Shown: piece by piece, positions 24,971 through 37,643 of the stretch
How positions within the stretch are numbered: position 1 is the first letter of the stretch
Layout of the letters: each line of letters starts with the position of its first letter
Assembly (NCBI GenBank): GCA_001695595.3
Contig: MBPM02000080.1
Coordinates: 62,001 to 126,000, forward strand
DNA: 64,000 nt
Reading direction: 5' to 3'
Origin: Plasmopara viticola
Lineage: Eukaryota; Oomycota; Peronosporomycetes; Peronosporales; Peronosporaceae
Notes under the pieces: generated by a model
The model's input: only the letters and a program-made list of their open reading frames with translations
What the model was told of the DNA's origin: nothing
The model's database searches: none
Translations under genes and position numbers: made by a program

Positions 24971-27900
24971 TTTGAGAAGTGAATAACGATCTCTGCTTGA
25001 CACGATGCGGTATTTGCGGAGTGAAGGTGGCAGTTTGTCATGAGGCTATGAATGGCGTGGCCAGACCCTATCTTGTGATTGGAAGCCTGATTTTGATATT
25101 TAGCGAACAAGGGCAATTGATTGGGTATTAAGATGCGTGTGCGGTAAAGCGGTCCTTTTATTGTCCGCGCTAGCATCTATTAAATTAGTTGAAGTTTTCG
25201 TCACTGTTCCTTGTACTGTAGTGTACGCTTTTCGTCATTCCTGAATTGTCCGATTACTAAGCCTGAATAACGCAAGTACTTTTTTATGCAAGTCTCCCAC
25301 ATTACTGACAGAGGGAGTAAATGCACATGAAACGAGACGCTTGTATTTGCGAGAAGTTCACTTTACTGACCGCGGAAGTAAACATGATTATAAGAGGGTG
25401 AGTTTACGTAGTGTGTTTACGACGTGGTCATCATACATGTATACATATTACCTTCGGACAGCCAGCCAGGGTAATCGTCATAGTAGTGCGATATTATTAT
25501 CTGGTAGGCTAGCTGGAAGCCTCATTGACCCAAATCTGGCTGCTCTCTGTATTCATGCGGATCTTGAATGCTTCAGTGAGACGGAACCCTTTCCGGTCTT
25601 TTTATGATTGACACCGAGCCCTGTTTTAGCCAGGACGGACCTTATATTTATCGATATGGATGTCAAGTTTGATACTTGCACGATGTAAACTCTTTCTAAG
25701 ACTATTAAACAGTCTTACGCCAGAATTCCACGCTTAAGTCCTTAAGAGACTCGTCGAGTAGACTGACTTCACATGGCAATGATATTTTAATGTCTAGAAA
25801 GCCGAAGCGTGCCAACTTTTTACCGTTGCCGATGCTGGTTTAAATCTTGGAAAGAAGTGAGTCTTTGGATCATAGAAAAGTGTACTCGCCGTGATCGTGT
25901 TATCATTAAAATTATATACACCTTATTCACGCAAAATTAATATCTTGACGGACGGGGCATTTATAAACGCGCACACGAGTTGGAGTGACAGTAAAGATAG
26001 TTGCATTAGGTGTCGGTCAAGGGCGCTGAGTTTACGGGCACGGCAGGAACATACAAAAACAGTCAACTACCCACGATCCACCATGATTCACGCCCCGCCT
26101 TGCTGTCGCAACGCAAGCTTCAAGCCTTTAAAAAGGTGATTTTTTTGTACTTGTATATTGCAAGCCGCGATCGTACCTATCATAGGGTTGGATGGCCAAG
26201 AAATGCTTTGAACGGAGCTAAGGCGAATCCAGTAAGTTGTTGGCATCTAGAGCTACCCAACTAGCTGCCTAATTTCAAGCCCAACCATTTGTTCGTACTA
26301 GTGAAGAGAGATTTGCTTAATTTTTCGGCCCTACGCTTGTATATCGACGCGTGCTGTGACATGGATCAAATTACAGTCGCGCCACCCAGGCCACCCATTG
26401 GTTCCTGTGCCCCGTGGATCGTACAAATCCTAATAGGGAGACTCATGATGACCACACCGACAGCGTCTCATCTTAAAATTGATGCTAGAACACATTAAGT
26501 CAAAATCAAAGCTTTAAAGACCCCGTCCAGTATCGTCATCTGGTATTCATACGGTAAGAGTAAAAGCGCTGTTGCGTCTGTCGCGCACGTGCCTACTCAC
26601 AGACTTGCGTCGGTCATTTAAGACGACATAGTCATTGGTGCGAATGACTAATAACATACGAACGCGGTGGGTGTGACAAGTTCGTCAGAGAGCTTTCACA
26701 TAGCCCATTCCAGGCGACGCTGAGATAGCAGACAACTGCCGCGCTTTCTTTTGTGCATCATGATGTGGCTACATTTCTCGGCATTGCAATGACAGTTAAC
26801 AAGGCCATTTATGCTCTTTCGATTGACACGCTTAGCTGAGACGCTGATTAATGATACCTTAATTCTTCTTGTTTTTTTCTACAAATATCGATTAAATGGA
26901 CCCAGCCTTTACAAAATGAATAATTCCCTCATATTTTTGCTTTGAGAGATGCTGATGCTAAATGTATGAGATATCTGCCAACATATATTATTGCAAATGT
27001 GACTATACTGTGCCCTCCGTGGTGGCCTAATCAAATACTGTCTGGACCCGTATGGGTCGCGTACGCTCCGTCGTCCTCTTTTGATTCTGGATACTGGATC
27101 AATACGTTGAGTCGTGAGTGCGAGGTCACCCGAAGCAGTGGCGCGTATAGGTAACGATGTAGAAAGCAGGTACAGCCACCAAACGCTTGCATCGATTGCC
27201 CGAGCGCCTTACTTGTTGTTATGTTAGATGAAGAATGCATCAGATACTGACTCCAACGAAAGCAGAATAAAATCTTACGCAAAGTGTCACTACTGAAAAA
27301 CGACTTTGAAATCGGCACGTGCTGGCCCCAACGCAAAAATGTCGTGATAAATGTATGCAGTACGTGAGGCTTTAGCTGATCAGTTAAATAGTTTTAATTA
27401 CGAGGTTCACGAGTGCATTCTCATGATAAAGAAGGCCTCAGTAACATGGCTCCACTAAGATTGTTTGTTTGCAAAACTTTAGTCTTTAGAAATTGCCTTC
27501 CATCGTTTTTATTAACAGAGTCGCTCAAAAGATGCTAATGTCAATCTTCGCACCACAACGTCGTTAATTAGACGTGCTCTGACAATGGTTGTCGTCAATT
27601 TATCGGTGCTGGCAGAGCTTTCATCTATGTGTTGTTAATATTCGCGGATATGGTTTCAGCGATGCGATTGATCACAAAAAATACCAGATTAAAGTATTAC
27701 CTTCGTTGTCGACTTTAGGTTACACAGTCACGGAGGATCCTGATTACAGTTGGTCGTCGGACGAGGGTGAGGCTGAGGGCAGATTTGTAGAAGGAGTGTT
27801 AGTTGCTTAGAAAATTTGAGAAGTGCTATTAAATGGAGAGCTCGTACGATTTATTTTCTTTCTACAGCCTGACTAGTGACTCTCCGCCATCTACTACTAC

Positions 27901-30590
27901 CATCCTAAAGGCTGTCATTCATCTTTACTCGATCTGGCTTTGTCCACATTCTTAAATAGTTCCAGCGAATGAGTTCTCTTCCTATACTTTCAATGCATAT
28001 GTATTCTGAGAATATTAAGTTATATTGCGTAAAAGCCGTTGCTGACAAAACTACCACTGACGACGGTCACGTCACACATTATCTTCTTCACGATAATTTT
28101 CACTTGACATGTCGTTTAGAGGCTTTGATAAGTTCACGCTAAAGCGGTGTGACTTTGTACACCTCTCTCTTAATTTGAAGAGAAGGCTTCGGACAGCTCT
28201 TCTGCAGCGCTTTCATTTTGTTAGACAACGCACGCATGTTTACCATAAAATGAATTTTGAATGCTTGACGTCCTCAAGCAAGCACCAATAGTTTTCATTG
28301 GGGTGCCGCACACACTTAGTGAAAGCATCTTATTGGAACATTCAGACAGCACGCATACTCTTCCTCCTAAGATATATACACTATCGCATAGTATTTCTCA
28401 TTGCAAGCGATTCGCAGCCTTAAATGCATGTTGGCGTTCTATCTATACTTTGATTCTAATCACCGAGTAAATCTTTGCAGCGAGCTCCTAAAATGCAGAC
28501 GGTTTGACAATAGAGCAAATAAATTAAGCGTCAATTTCATTTTAAAGGACGCCAACATCGAAGTATTTCAACTTTGCCAAAAAACGCAATGGTGATACTT
28601 CTTGTCAAGCATACTCTTGCAAGAAAACCACAAAAAGTGTATATTATCCCGTGCTGTATATCTTCCGATGCGAAAAGGATCTGGCTGGCTCGCAAATACT
28701 CCATTGCACTCATAAAAAATTGGAGACCCCAAGCAACTCTTCTTTTAGGCAACTACTATTATTTAAAGGGTTTTGGATTTAGCAATAGTCACATCACTCC
28801 AATATGCGACGAACTAGACGTAGCAAATGTCATGCGTCCAAAGCTGTACCAAACTACCTTTTTTTGCATCCCAGTAATACAGCTTATGAGCTTTGGGGTT
28901 CGCTATCGCTATGATGACTTGATCGTTAGGCTCAGTACTGGCACATATTAAAAAAAGGTGGTTAGCTTTCTCGACCAAAGTTCAATCTGCTGTTGCTCTC
29001 TTATGGCACTCGTACTCTGGTCCGCGACAAGACTTGAGTCATTGGCTAATTGACAGCAAAACGTTGAAAAGCTAGATTGCGCACTCTGTTCATGAGCGCC
29101 TAACGAGCGTGCCTCTAGTAATACTTTGCCTGACGAACTTATGGCAGCGTATCGGCAGTAAATTTAAGCAATTAGTATTTTGGTATGCAATTGATGCCAC
29201 ACTAATTTTGCTGGACTAGCTAGATCCACTGCTACTAGCCTGATATTGATCTACTTCTATTCAATGTCAACAAATTTGGCGCACCACATTATGTCGTTTT
29301 GAGTAACGCTAATCTACGTACTTGACGAAATAATGACACGGCAGCCTGCGGCCACTGGAGTTGCAAAAACTCTTCCGCAATAGTATTGTGAAATTTTGAT
29401 TGGCGTCACGCATCGAAGGGGGTTTGCTTGTGGTACAATCTTCTAGCGTGTAATGCCCTCGCACTTGTTGCAAAAGTTCGTGCGACCTCTCTTTCTGGTG
29501 ACAGAGATTTGGCGCTCAGTGTCGTAAGTTTTGCATTTGGTCTTTCTGCTGACCATCTAGTATCTTGTGCTTGTGAATTACCTCGGCAAAATGTCCCAAC
29601 TTATCCAGTCACAAAGTTCATCAGTGGATTGGTGTCTCGTTGCACTTTGCTGATGCAGTCTTTCGGCACAATAATCTGTTTAAGTCGATCACTTCGGACC
29701 AAAATCTCCGGTTCACGGCGGTCTTTCGGACAATTCTTATAAGTTACTAAATTTTAGGTTGTCAATATCAACGGCTGGACAAGTTTGAACTAATGGGCGA
29801 ACAGAGTACATTCAAAAATCACCTGAGAACTTCTACTAGCTACTTCTCTCTGGAGGTGAAATAATCAAGAAAAACATTATTACCGGTGTCAACACAGGCG
29901 CTCTTGAAGTCATCTAAGCTCGCCGTGTATGCGTTCAGCACCATGTGTCTTAATGTTTAACACTGACGCCTTAACAGGCTGAAATTATAAGCTCTCGACT
30001 TCGAAGCCGGGCTATCTCCTCCATTGCCGACTAATCTAGCCTAACGCTTAGTAGCCCCGCGTATCATGCATCGAAAGTCCTCGGCTCAACAAGTCCATAC
30101 AGAGGCAAAGTCGGCCTAATTTCCACTTTGTTAACGGATCACCAGAGTTGAGCTCGGCACACTGTAGCTCGTTGTAGAGAAACAAAAAGCGTAGGCGGGT
30201 AAACATTGTCGCAAAATTGTTGCATCCTACGAGTCAGTACGGCTTGCTAACTGTTGGGTTGCGTCCATCTTTTGCCGATCTCTTGACACAAAAGCAAGAA
30301 GCTTGCAGCGCGTCGCATAATGCTGAACATGGTCTACTGCTGCCAGAATAGGTAAATGCCAGTATCACGTGTATAACGTTTTGTGCGACGCCGTCGACAG
30401 CGTCAAACTCACTATCATTCAATAAAAAGAATTATTTACATCCGAGAGCTCAAGAGAATATTAGGCTCCACTTTGACGACACCACCCTCTTTTCATAGAC
30501 GCGTTTGCTGATGATGGTCGGCGTCCATGTCATGACTATGCTCTCTGCCCCATAGTTTGAAACCGCCAAGGTGTCGTAACGCATCCGATC

Positions 30591-30672
30591 AGCTCAAGAC
30601 GACTGCCAGTGAAGATATTATCTAGTGACAAGTTGACTGGATAAATTTCTTCACTGGCAGTCGTCTTAAGCT
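30591..30672. repeat. 25-bp inverted repeat with 32-nt loop
   Basis: Left arm 30591-30615 (agctcaagacgactgccagt plus gaaga) and right arm 30648-30672 are inverted copies with 24 of 25 bases paired. The loop (30616-30647) contains a further short pairing (tatctagt with actggata). It could fold into an RNA hairpin of small-RNA precursor size or be the remains of a tiny foldback element. Confidence 0.7.
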
Positions 30673-33517
30673 AAAAAAACTCGTATTGAGAGTACTGAGC
30701 CTTTATAGACTTTGTTAAAGCTGTTCCATAATGAGAGTGGCATTTTGTAACTCTACACTCAACGCTTAAATACCCTATTTTATCAATCCTTATGCATAAG
30801 GGCTGGAGTATTACCGGTGAGTTCATCACGTGTCGGCAACGAATCTCGCTTTTTGTGCCGCCAATTGAGCACGTTCGCTCGCATTGAAAAATCTCTGCGT
30901 CGTATCAGCCTAGCGCATTTAGCTGCACGATCCTTTCGCTAAGGGCTGACTGAGGCCGGGGTATAATGTTACATTCACTTATGGTAATCAACGTAACTGA
31001 TATAATATCAATAGTCTTGCAGGTTCCCTGCAGAACTAGAATCAAGTGATATTCGTCGATTTTGATATGAGCTCATCTTCTTACGCCAAATAATATTGAT
31101 TGTCACTAAACTTTGGCTCAAAAGGCGCAATATTTCGATCGGAGAACAGGCATGAAATGCATACGGTGCGCAATGAGAACACTGACTGTTCACGAGTATG
31201 CGTTGTGCGACACTAGCATGTGGCTTAGATGAGTGCGATGCATAAGGGTAGCATCCGATAACCCCTTTGGAAAATGCTATGAGCCTCAATCTTTCTATCA
31301 AGGCTCGGGCATTGTATAAAGGAGCAATCACTCTACTTATTCATTAATGCAGATCATAGTCGACCACAAGGCTTGGGTCACATTTGCTATGAACAGAGAT
31401 TGACAGACGCGTGTCTCTACAAGCAAGCCTATTTCATCAGACGGCATAGCTTACTTACGACGATCTGTCGTGTGATAATACGACACTGTAAGCTTGACTC
31501 GTGTCTTGAAAATGTTGCCTGTATTTGCTAGTTGGTCGGCCTACGGTATGTGTTTTAAATGAGTTGCGCGAGCTTCTGAGAAGCGGCACCAGTCAAAATG
31601 GCTGTTAGGAGCTTAAAAAATTGATTTGTATGGACTCAAAACTCTGGGAAGAGTTCAATGAAAAATTTGCGTCTACTAGCTGGTACTTTTGCCATATCAC
31701 GGGACATAAATCTCGTGATGCTTTAGACAAGGAAAAGAAGGCTTTTCGAAAAATTGACGGAGTAACAATATTTGGTCTAATGAACCCTACTAAAAGCTAA
31801 CTAGTGGGAATCACTATGACAAAAATTAGTAGTACTATATGGGTATACTATCTATTCAGTTGATATATTGTGTGAGACTTGGATCAGGTCTTAGTATTGA
31901 GCGTTATAATATCTCGTTAAGTCAGGCAGAAAGTAATGAGGGACTTACTTTAGGCTTTGAGTGTAGAAGGAAGGTCAGAGATAAAAAATCACGTTACTCC
32001 TGAGCAACAGTAATCGCAGTTTTGCTGCATTCTATTTTGTAAACTAGGCGGATCACGCATCAATGCTTACGCGATAAGTTTGACTAATCCCAACAGATGG
32101 CAGGGATATTGTCCTTTGTGGCAAACGCGCTTTCGCGCAGGACATATCTGAATCTGACCTTAAAATGGCAGCATTGAAAGCTCTGATGTCGAACAAGTCC
32201 GACAGGCATACAAAATTGATGTCAATTACGATTCTCAAATCTCGTTAAAGCTGAGCGGTTGACATCCATCGGTAGGGATCTGGCCCATTGGCACACTTTG
32301 TATATGCATATATGTGAAGATCCATCAATACAGCTACCAATAGTGGATGCTCATCATTCCCTACGTACGTTTCTCGACCAAGACGTATCGTAAGTCGCAT
32401 AGAGAATACGTAAAACCATCGGTCACCTAGGTCAGTACTGCTATGCAAAAGCTTGATATTTAGAATCGATCTAGCCTCGCGCTTATCCACGCTAACAATT
32501 TCTTGTCCGAGTACTTAAGCTCATCGGTTCAACGCCTTCAGTAGAGCTACACACATGTCATTTCACGCATACGCGTCACGAACCAGATTAGCTGTAAATG
32601 ATCCACAGAGTCGGGGTGACGCACTAGTTCATCAAGCAAGCATTGCACATTTTTGGTATGTACTTAATCTGAAAAGTCTACTTCGCGAAAAGTGAGAGCC
32701 ATCTGGCAATTTTTTACAAGACGAGGCGAAATCGCCCAGTGAGACTCGATGCATGATCTGTAAAGATTAACAAACAGCTTAGGGGAGTGTTGAATTCAGC
32801 GATAGCATACTCCATCACAGACTGTAGCAGGCTTCCCGTACTTTTGAAAAAAAGGCCTTTTAGTGTTAATTTTATCAAATGGGACGAAACCCTCACCACT
32901 CTTGCGTAATTTGCACTAAACGATAAGAGTAATTAGCCAGACGAAGCCACGAATTCAAGTCCTTTTTTATCTAATAAAGTCGGTCAACTTATGGAGATAT
33001 CTCCAAAGACCATGCCCAAACCTGCATTTTCTCACGGAAGTTGTACTTATCTGAATTCGCTTAAAACTTATTTGTGCGCTTGCTCTTAGACACCGCTAGC
33101 AGGTGGATAATGTGGTCTTTATTTGCGCATACGCTCTGTTGGTCCCGAACGATTATGTCTCCACGTGGTCAAATGTAGCAGTCACGTTTATAATTTCGTA
33201 GGGCATGAACAACCACTCCCAGAACATACAACGCAGAGTGCTGACTGCGGTCAATGATATGCCACTCTCGAACATGAAGATTTAAGAACAATCGTTGACT
33301 AAGGGGGAATTATACATTTCTGGCAGGATTTTTGCAAGAAAGAAAGAATAAGAATAAATGATATCTGGTCAAAGCTTGTGCAGTATCATATAGGATTTGT
33401 CTTTCAAAACCAAGTCAATTTTAAGACACCAACTTTTATCAAGTGGTAATGCCGAGAGCTGGTCTAATTCTAGTTTTCTTTTATTACATAATATCACAGG
33501 TCCGAAGATGCATTTTA

Positions 33518-33596
33518 ATGCCTTCTGATTACTCCTCAAGGCCGCTTCAGATGTACAAGGTGCATTATATGCCTTCTGATTACTCCTCAAGGCCGC
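33518..33596. repeat. 28-bp direct repeat, 51-bp period
   Basis: The string atgccttctgattactcctc, continuing to aaggccgc, is present at 33518-33545 and again at 33569-33596. It lies inside a minus-strand frame (33369-33833) of unknown family, in which it duplicates the peptide AALRSNQKA. Confidence 0.6.
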
Positions 33597-34375
33597 AATA
33601 GCGGTGAAAGGTGATCTTTCTGTTTCGTCATAGATGTTTTCTTGGCCTAAGCTGTCAGTCTTACATGCCTCTTCAAGCTGTACCTTGGAGCCCAAGCAGA
33701 GCGTTCGCCAAAAACAAATTTCGGACTCACCTTGCCCTATAATAGTAGCGATATATCTATTATATGAGGCACAAAGACTTGACATGCCTACTTTTAAACC
33801 TTCTCGTCCAAAACAAGTGCTGTGCGCTATCAATGAATGCCATACGCCCTTCGCTTCTTCTTAATGAAAAAGACGAGGCAAAGGCACGCTTTTTGTCATA
33901 TTTGCGTCAATACAACTGATCCTTGAGATATTGCCGTCTACATTGACACTCAGCAAAAGAGTGGCATTTACCGGAGTCCTTGCCAAGAATAATATACGTG
34001 TATTAAAGAGCAACCCCCCGAAAACCTCGACCTTGTGCCGTCTATGTCACGTTGGACGCCAAGCAAACGCGTTTACGGTAAGCATAAAGCCTTGCTCACA
34101 ATCTTTCGGCCGGTGGCTAGCCATACATTGTACGGGATCAGCGAACGCTGCTCTCGCCAAGCGTTGCAACTCCACGTATCCTCGCCGTTAGTGTCATCAC
34201 CTACTGAAAGTCATATTATGGAATGCAGAGTGTACTGTACACTACGAGCGATGTTCAGTGGGTAGCGTACCACTCCACAAGCATCGACTGGTCTCCTTCC
34301 TGTCGCAGCTAATAGCTATACACACTATCTTCTAAAATCGTTAGCAATGTCCTGAATGAGCATTGCTTACTGATC

Positions 34376-34561
34376 TATGTGCCACTTTACGCTTAATCGT
34401 AAGACCTCGGCGGAATGCTTTGGCTTACAACCCACCCTGTCATTTAAAAAGAGCTCCGTCTTACGAGCTATGCGCCACTTTACGCTTAGTCGTATGACCT
34501 CGACGGAATGCTTTAGCTTACAACCAACCCTGTCATTTAAAGAGAACTCCATCATACGAGC
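34376..34561. repeat. 93-bp tandem duplication (31 codons)
   Basis: Units 34376-34468 and 34469-34561 are adjacent and clearly related, with roughly ten differences. The unit length is a multiple of three, and both strands stay open across it. On minus, the peptide LNDRVGCK recurs. This may be the remnant of a protein repeat or an old tandem duplication of non-coding DNA. Confidence 0.65.
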
Positions 34562-35258
34562 ACATCTGAATGGCCCCTCGGTCATCTGAATCATGAGCGT
34601 CCAACACTGACATTCCCATGTTCAACAAATTGACCGATTTGACCAAATTTCGCACCAATAGTGCTACTGGTTCTTATTAGGTAGGATATATGACCCACAA
34701 AAGCTACGCTTAGAGCAAAAGGGGGGGGGCACTCAAAGCCTATCACCTTCTACGCACAGACCACGTCGTACGTATGGTGAGGTCGCATTTTGCATTCAGA
34801 TTCATAACCGCATAGCGCTTGACGCTAGCAAAAAAAAGGTTTAGGATTCTCATAGGTAGAGTGATCCTTAATCTTGTCGCGAAGCGAGCGGTGAAAATGT
34901 CACAAGAGTGAGCTTGTTATGCCTATTGCATGGGCGACTTCACTCAGGCAACGAGCGTCAATCAACACTTTAGGCTCACTAAGAATTATCGAAATCGTTC
35001 ACGGCTGACTTAGGAATCTGAAAGCTTGGCTTGCAAGCACGATTTGCGCTATAGATCACAAAATTTGTTGAGGTTAGCCTTCTGTTTTCGTAGGGACTTG
35101 ATAAAAAAAACGCTTTTCCATTATTTATCTGTCTTCAACAGTTGCTTTCACTTCACATTTTAAATCTAAACCTCTTTTGTATTAATTCTGCAATCTTTAT
35201 TGGTATTGAAAAATACTTGCCTTGTGTCACACAATATGGCAGCATCACTCCAGTGTGA

Positions 35259-35489
35259 CACTTCCCAAAGATTGGTTTCATCAGTCAAGAATTGTATGCA
35301 GCTGGATACATAAACTTACTATCAATGACACCGAATGAAAACTTGAAGAAAGTGGATGAAGATGACATAGAAGGATATCAGATGAACATTGATTATAGTA
35401 AAATTACAGCGATAAACTTCTGCATGATAAAAAAATTACTCAATCAAGTGAAGCAACTTGAGATGGAGCTGAAGCATAATTTTGAGTAA
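35259..35489 (+). pseudogene. C-terminal fragment of fibre protein (S74 chaperone-type end)
   Basis: The open stretch contains IGFISQELYAAGY, LLSMTPNEN, DIEGYQMNIDYSKI and then a charged helix up to the stop at 35487-35489. This order (GFIAQE-like motif, PNE, D-Y-S-K, terminal coiled coil) is that of the intramolecular chaperone (peptidase S74) domain at the C-terminus of phage and viral fibres, which trims itself off after trimerisation. The beginning of the domain, including the expected cleavage site, is not in this fragment; a TGA lies at 35256-35258. It probably belongs to the fibre whose body lies at 51128-53398. Confidence 0.65.
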
Positions 35490-35499
35490 AGCTCAATAG

Positions 35500-35760
35500 A
35501 TTCCGGTCTGACGACCGCTCGAACTTGTTCGACGGTCAAAGACCTTTCGAACTTCGTTCGGATGTCAACAAAAAAACTTGAGTTTTTTTGCCGGCTGACG
35601 GATACTAATAGCCTGACTGGTCTGAAGACCAGGCAAACTTGTTCGGCGGGCAAAGACCCTTCGAACTTCGTTAGGACGGCGAGGGAGTTCTTTCCGCGAG
35701 CCAATGGTGGAGGACCGAAGGTCCCCTAAAGCCCTTTGGGCACCCATTCTGGAGCTCGCT
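35500..35760. terminator. hairpin cluster between convergent fibre and capsid genes
   Basis: At least six short inverted repeats follow one another, for example aaaaaaacttgagttttttt (35572-35591), ctggtctgaagaccag (about 35617-35632), ggaccgaaggtcc (about 35713-35725) and tggagctcgctcca (35749-35762). Two related modules, 35519-35560 and 35634-35674, share tcgaactt/ttcgttc blocks with a third at 49368-49406. Lying between two converging genes, they probably act in transcript 3'-end formation. Confidence 0.55.
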
Positions 35761-35765
35761 CCAAT

Positions 35766-37105
35766 CTACTCATATTCAACCACTTCACCGGTTAAACGAT
35801 CAATAGACATAGAACGACCGTATGCTACGAGAATTAGACAATTCATACCTTGTCTACAAGTGTTAGTACCGGATACAAGGATAGATTGAGGCACATCTGG
35901 ATTGGTTAAACGAGAGCAGTCAGCGATCAGCATGCGCTGGCCAACATCCCATTTGAACGAGTCAAATAACCCATTGCTGATCTCATGAGATAGAGCTCCG
36001 TTAATAGCTCCAAGCTTCTTGACTTCTTCTTAAAACGATTCGAATGAGTAGTCATGCGTTTTGTTAAAAACGTTTTCATTGCCAACCATTACCTGGAAAT
36101 TCCGGACACTTGCTCCTGGCTGACAAGTCCATGGAGCAGAATCGAATGGAGATTGGAATTGTTCAGTATTCGCTGCACTTACGAAATGACCACTGCTGGT
36201 TTCGCTAATTGGAATTAAAGCAACGTATTTGATATTCTTTAAGCTCGCGGATAGCTGAAAGCTAAAAGCAGCGTTTTGCTGACTGTTTTGCTGTCCAGTG
36301 CCTGCTCGCGCTTTAAAATACTGTGCGTAGCAGTCAAGGTAGTTGATTTTCTTAACAGGTTTAGCAACGATTTGACTTTGATTAGCAATATCATAGAAAG
36401 GAATGTATAATCGAGTCGTTGTAAATGGGAAGATTTGACCAGAAGTCGAGATCGCTGTAATGTTGTTAGACATAACACCAAAAGCAACTCGTAGTGACCC
36501 AGCTGCACCTGTTGTCAGTTTTCCTGCATTTGGATTACCAGTAGCTGCACTTGCTACCATTACAGGAACTGTAGAACAACCGTTTAGGGAGACAGACGAT
36601 AAACTCATTACATCACCAGTTGCAGTCGTGATTCAACGAAACCGGTGTTGAACGTCATGGTTAATTTGATTTGAGGATTTGCAACAAGATCTAATTCTTT
36701 GAAAATTGGATGGAGGTCAACTAAACGAAGCTTTAGCATATAATACCACGTACCAGCAACACCACCAGCGGTCGTTACACCTGCTACGTAACCAACAGTA
36801 CCTTGCTGCTGGATTTTGCAAGAATAGCGCCACTTCGCGTTGTTGGCCAACCAAGAGGGTTTGTTGCTGTGATCGTTGCTCCAGTGGCATCAGAGGTACC
36901 AATTTGTTGTGGATTCCACATTAGACGTTGAATTAGTCCGGTATTAAGAGCTGGCGTTGTTTCTGGAATTAAACCAGTAGCTACAGTCGAGGCAGCATTG
37001 ACTGAATTATTCACAAAACCATCTCCTTGTGTTGAAGCGGTAGGATTGCTACTACTTTGTGGAAAATTTAGACTAACTACATCATCTGGAGCAAGATAGC
37101 AGTCT
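35766..37105 (-). pseudogene. Polinton major capsid protein (double jelly roll), truncated and frameshifted
   Basis: The virion shell protein. Family features: RLYIPFYDI, INYLDCYAQYFKARAG, a loop with FDSAPWTCQPGAS and VRNFQVMVGNENVF, and near the end SNGLFDSFKWDVGQRMLI and GMNCLILVAYGR. Reading from 37105 to the natural stop at 35766-35768 there are two frame changes (near 36850 and near 36608) and one in-frame TAA (36030-36032). The N-terminal part is missing: at 37105 capsid codons meet the AT-rich start of gene X. The maturation protease, usually nearby in Polintons, was not found and may have been lost in the same deletion. Confidence 0.8.
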
Positions 37106-37109
37106 GCAT

Positions 37110-37199
37110 ATATATAATATATTTATTTATATTGACACAAAAATCATGGATATTACATATCTATCCGATACCGATGATACTGGTTATGTTGAAGATGGG
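37110..37199 (+). other. promoter and start of gene X, copy 2
   Basis: An AT-rich stretch (tatataatatatttatttat) precedes ATG 37146, which opens MDITYLSDTDDTGYVED. After 37196 the frame enters the dyad array, so only the N-terminus is native. It matches 8163-8240, where the ATG is ATA. Confidence 0.45.
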
Positions 37200-37210
37200 A
37201 TAAGAATGGA

Positions 37211-37285
37211 ATACCTCGGGATGAGGAAACCATACCCAGGTATAAGAATGGAATACCTTGGGATAAGGAAACCATACCCAAGGAT
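37211..37285. repeat. 21-bp phased dyad array, copy 2 (4 units)
   Basis: Units start at 37211, 37232, 37253 and 37274: atacctcgggat, atacccaggtat, ataccttgggat, atacccaaggat. Spacing is exactly 21 bp, as in the seven-unit array at 5645-5776, but this array is inverted relative to it, matching the inversion of the neighbouring ExoX-C-like gene. Confidence 0.75.
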
Positions 37286-37313
37286 AGTACCCAACGATGT
37301 GAACATGGAGACT

Positions 37314-37643
37314 TCAGTCAAAAAAAATATTTAATTCTACACCAAATTCGTTCAAATTTTCTTTCAATGAGGGACATTTATTCTTGATGTATTCATTTTT
37401 ACACATCCAATTGAAATATTGGGTATCGTTTTCAACAATCCACTTGACGGATTTGTTCTTATGTTTGCCCCACCGCATAATATAGCTATCATCTCCATCT
37501 TGGAACTTACCTTGTAAAAACCGTTTGATATCAGAGTCTTCTGTTTGCTGGTTGTATAACCATCGACAGTATGACGCATCTTGCTCATAGACTTCCTCAA
37601 GAGATTTTCCTTTATATTTTCCGAACTCTAAAATTACTGACAT
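37314..37643 (-). CDS. small ExoX-C-like duplicated-domain protein (Polinton), copy 2
   Basis: Nearly identical to the product of 5277-5594: the first motif reads FGKYKGKSLEEVYEQD, with Gly where copy 1 has Glu. The C-terminus is extended by four residues (IFFD) because the stop of copy 1 lies in a short segment missing here. The near identity over more than 100 codons shows either recent duplication or selection. The function is unknown, with the same module argument as for copy 1. Confidence 0.6.
   Translation of the reverse strand: MSVILEFGKYKGKSLEEVYEQDASYCRWLYNQQTEDSDIKRFLQGKFQDGDDSYIMRWGKHKNKSVKWIVENDTQYFNWMCKNEYIKNKCPSLKENLNEFGVELNIFFD

Larger units (their letters stand above)
24971..35234. 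other. 10-kb gene desert
   Basis: Apart from the small repeats listed separately (30591-30672, 33518-33596, 34376-34561), I see no gene. Frames are short, overlap on both strands and carry no conserved motifs. Probably a graveyard of transposons decayed beyond recognition, typical of the gene-sparse compartment of oomycete genomes. Confidence 0.5.

Noticed and set aside
20337..35234. Many 60-120-codon frames in the gene-poor blocks
   Set aside because: No conserved motifs, signal peptides or plausible neighbours; frequent overlaps on both strands indicate chance or decayed frames.
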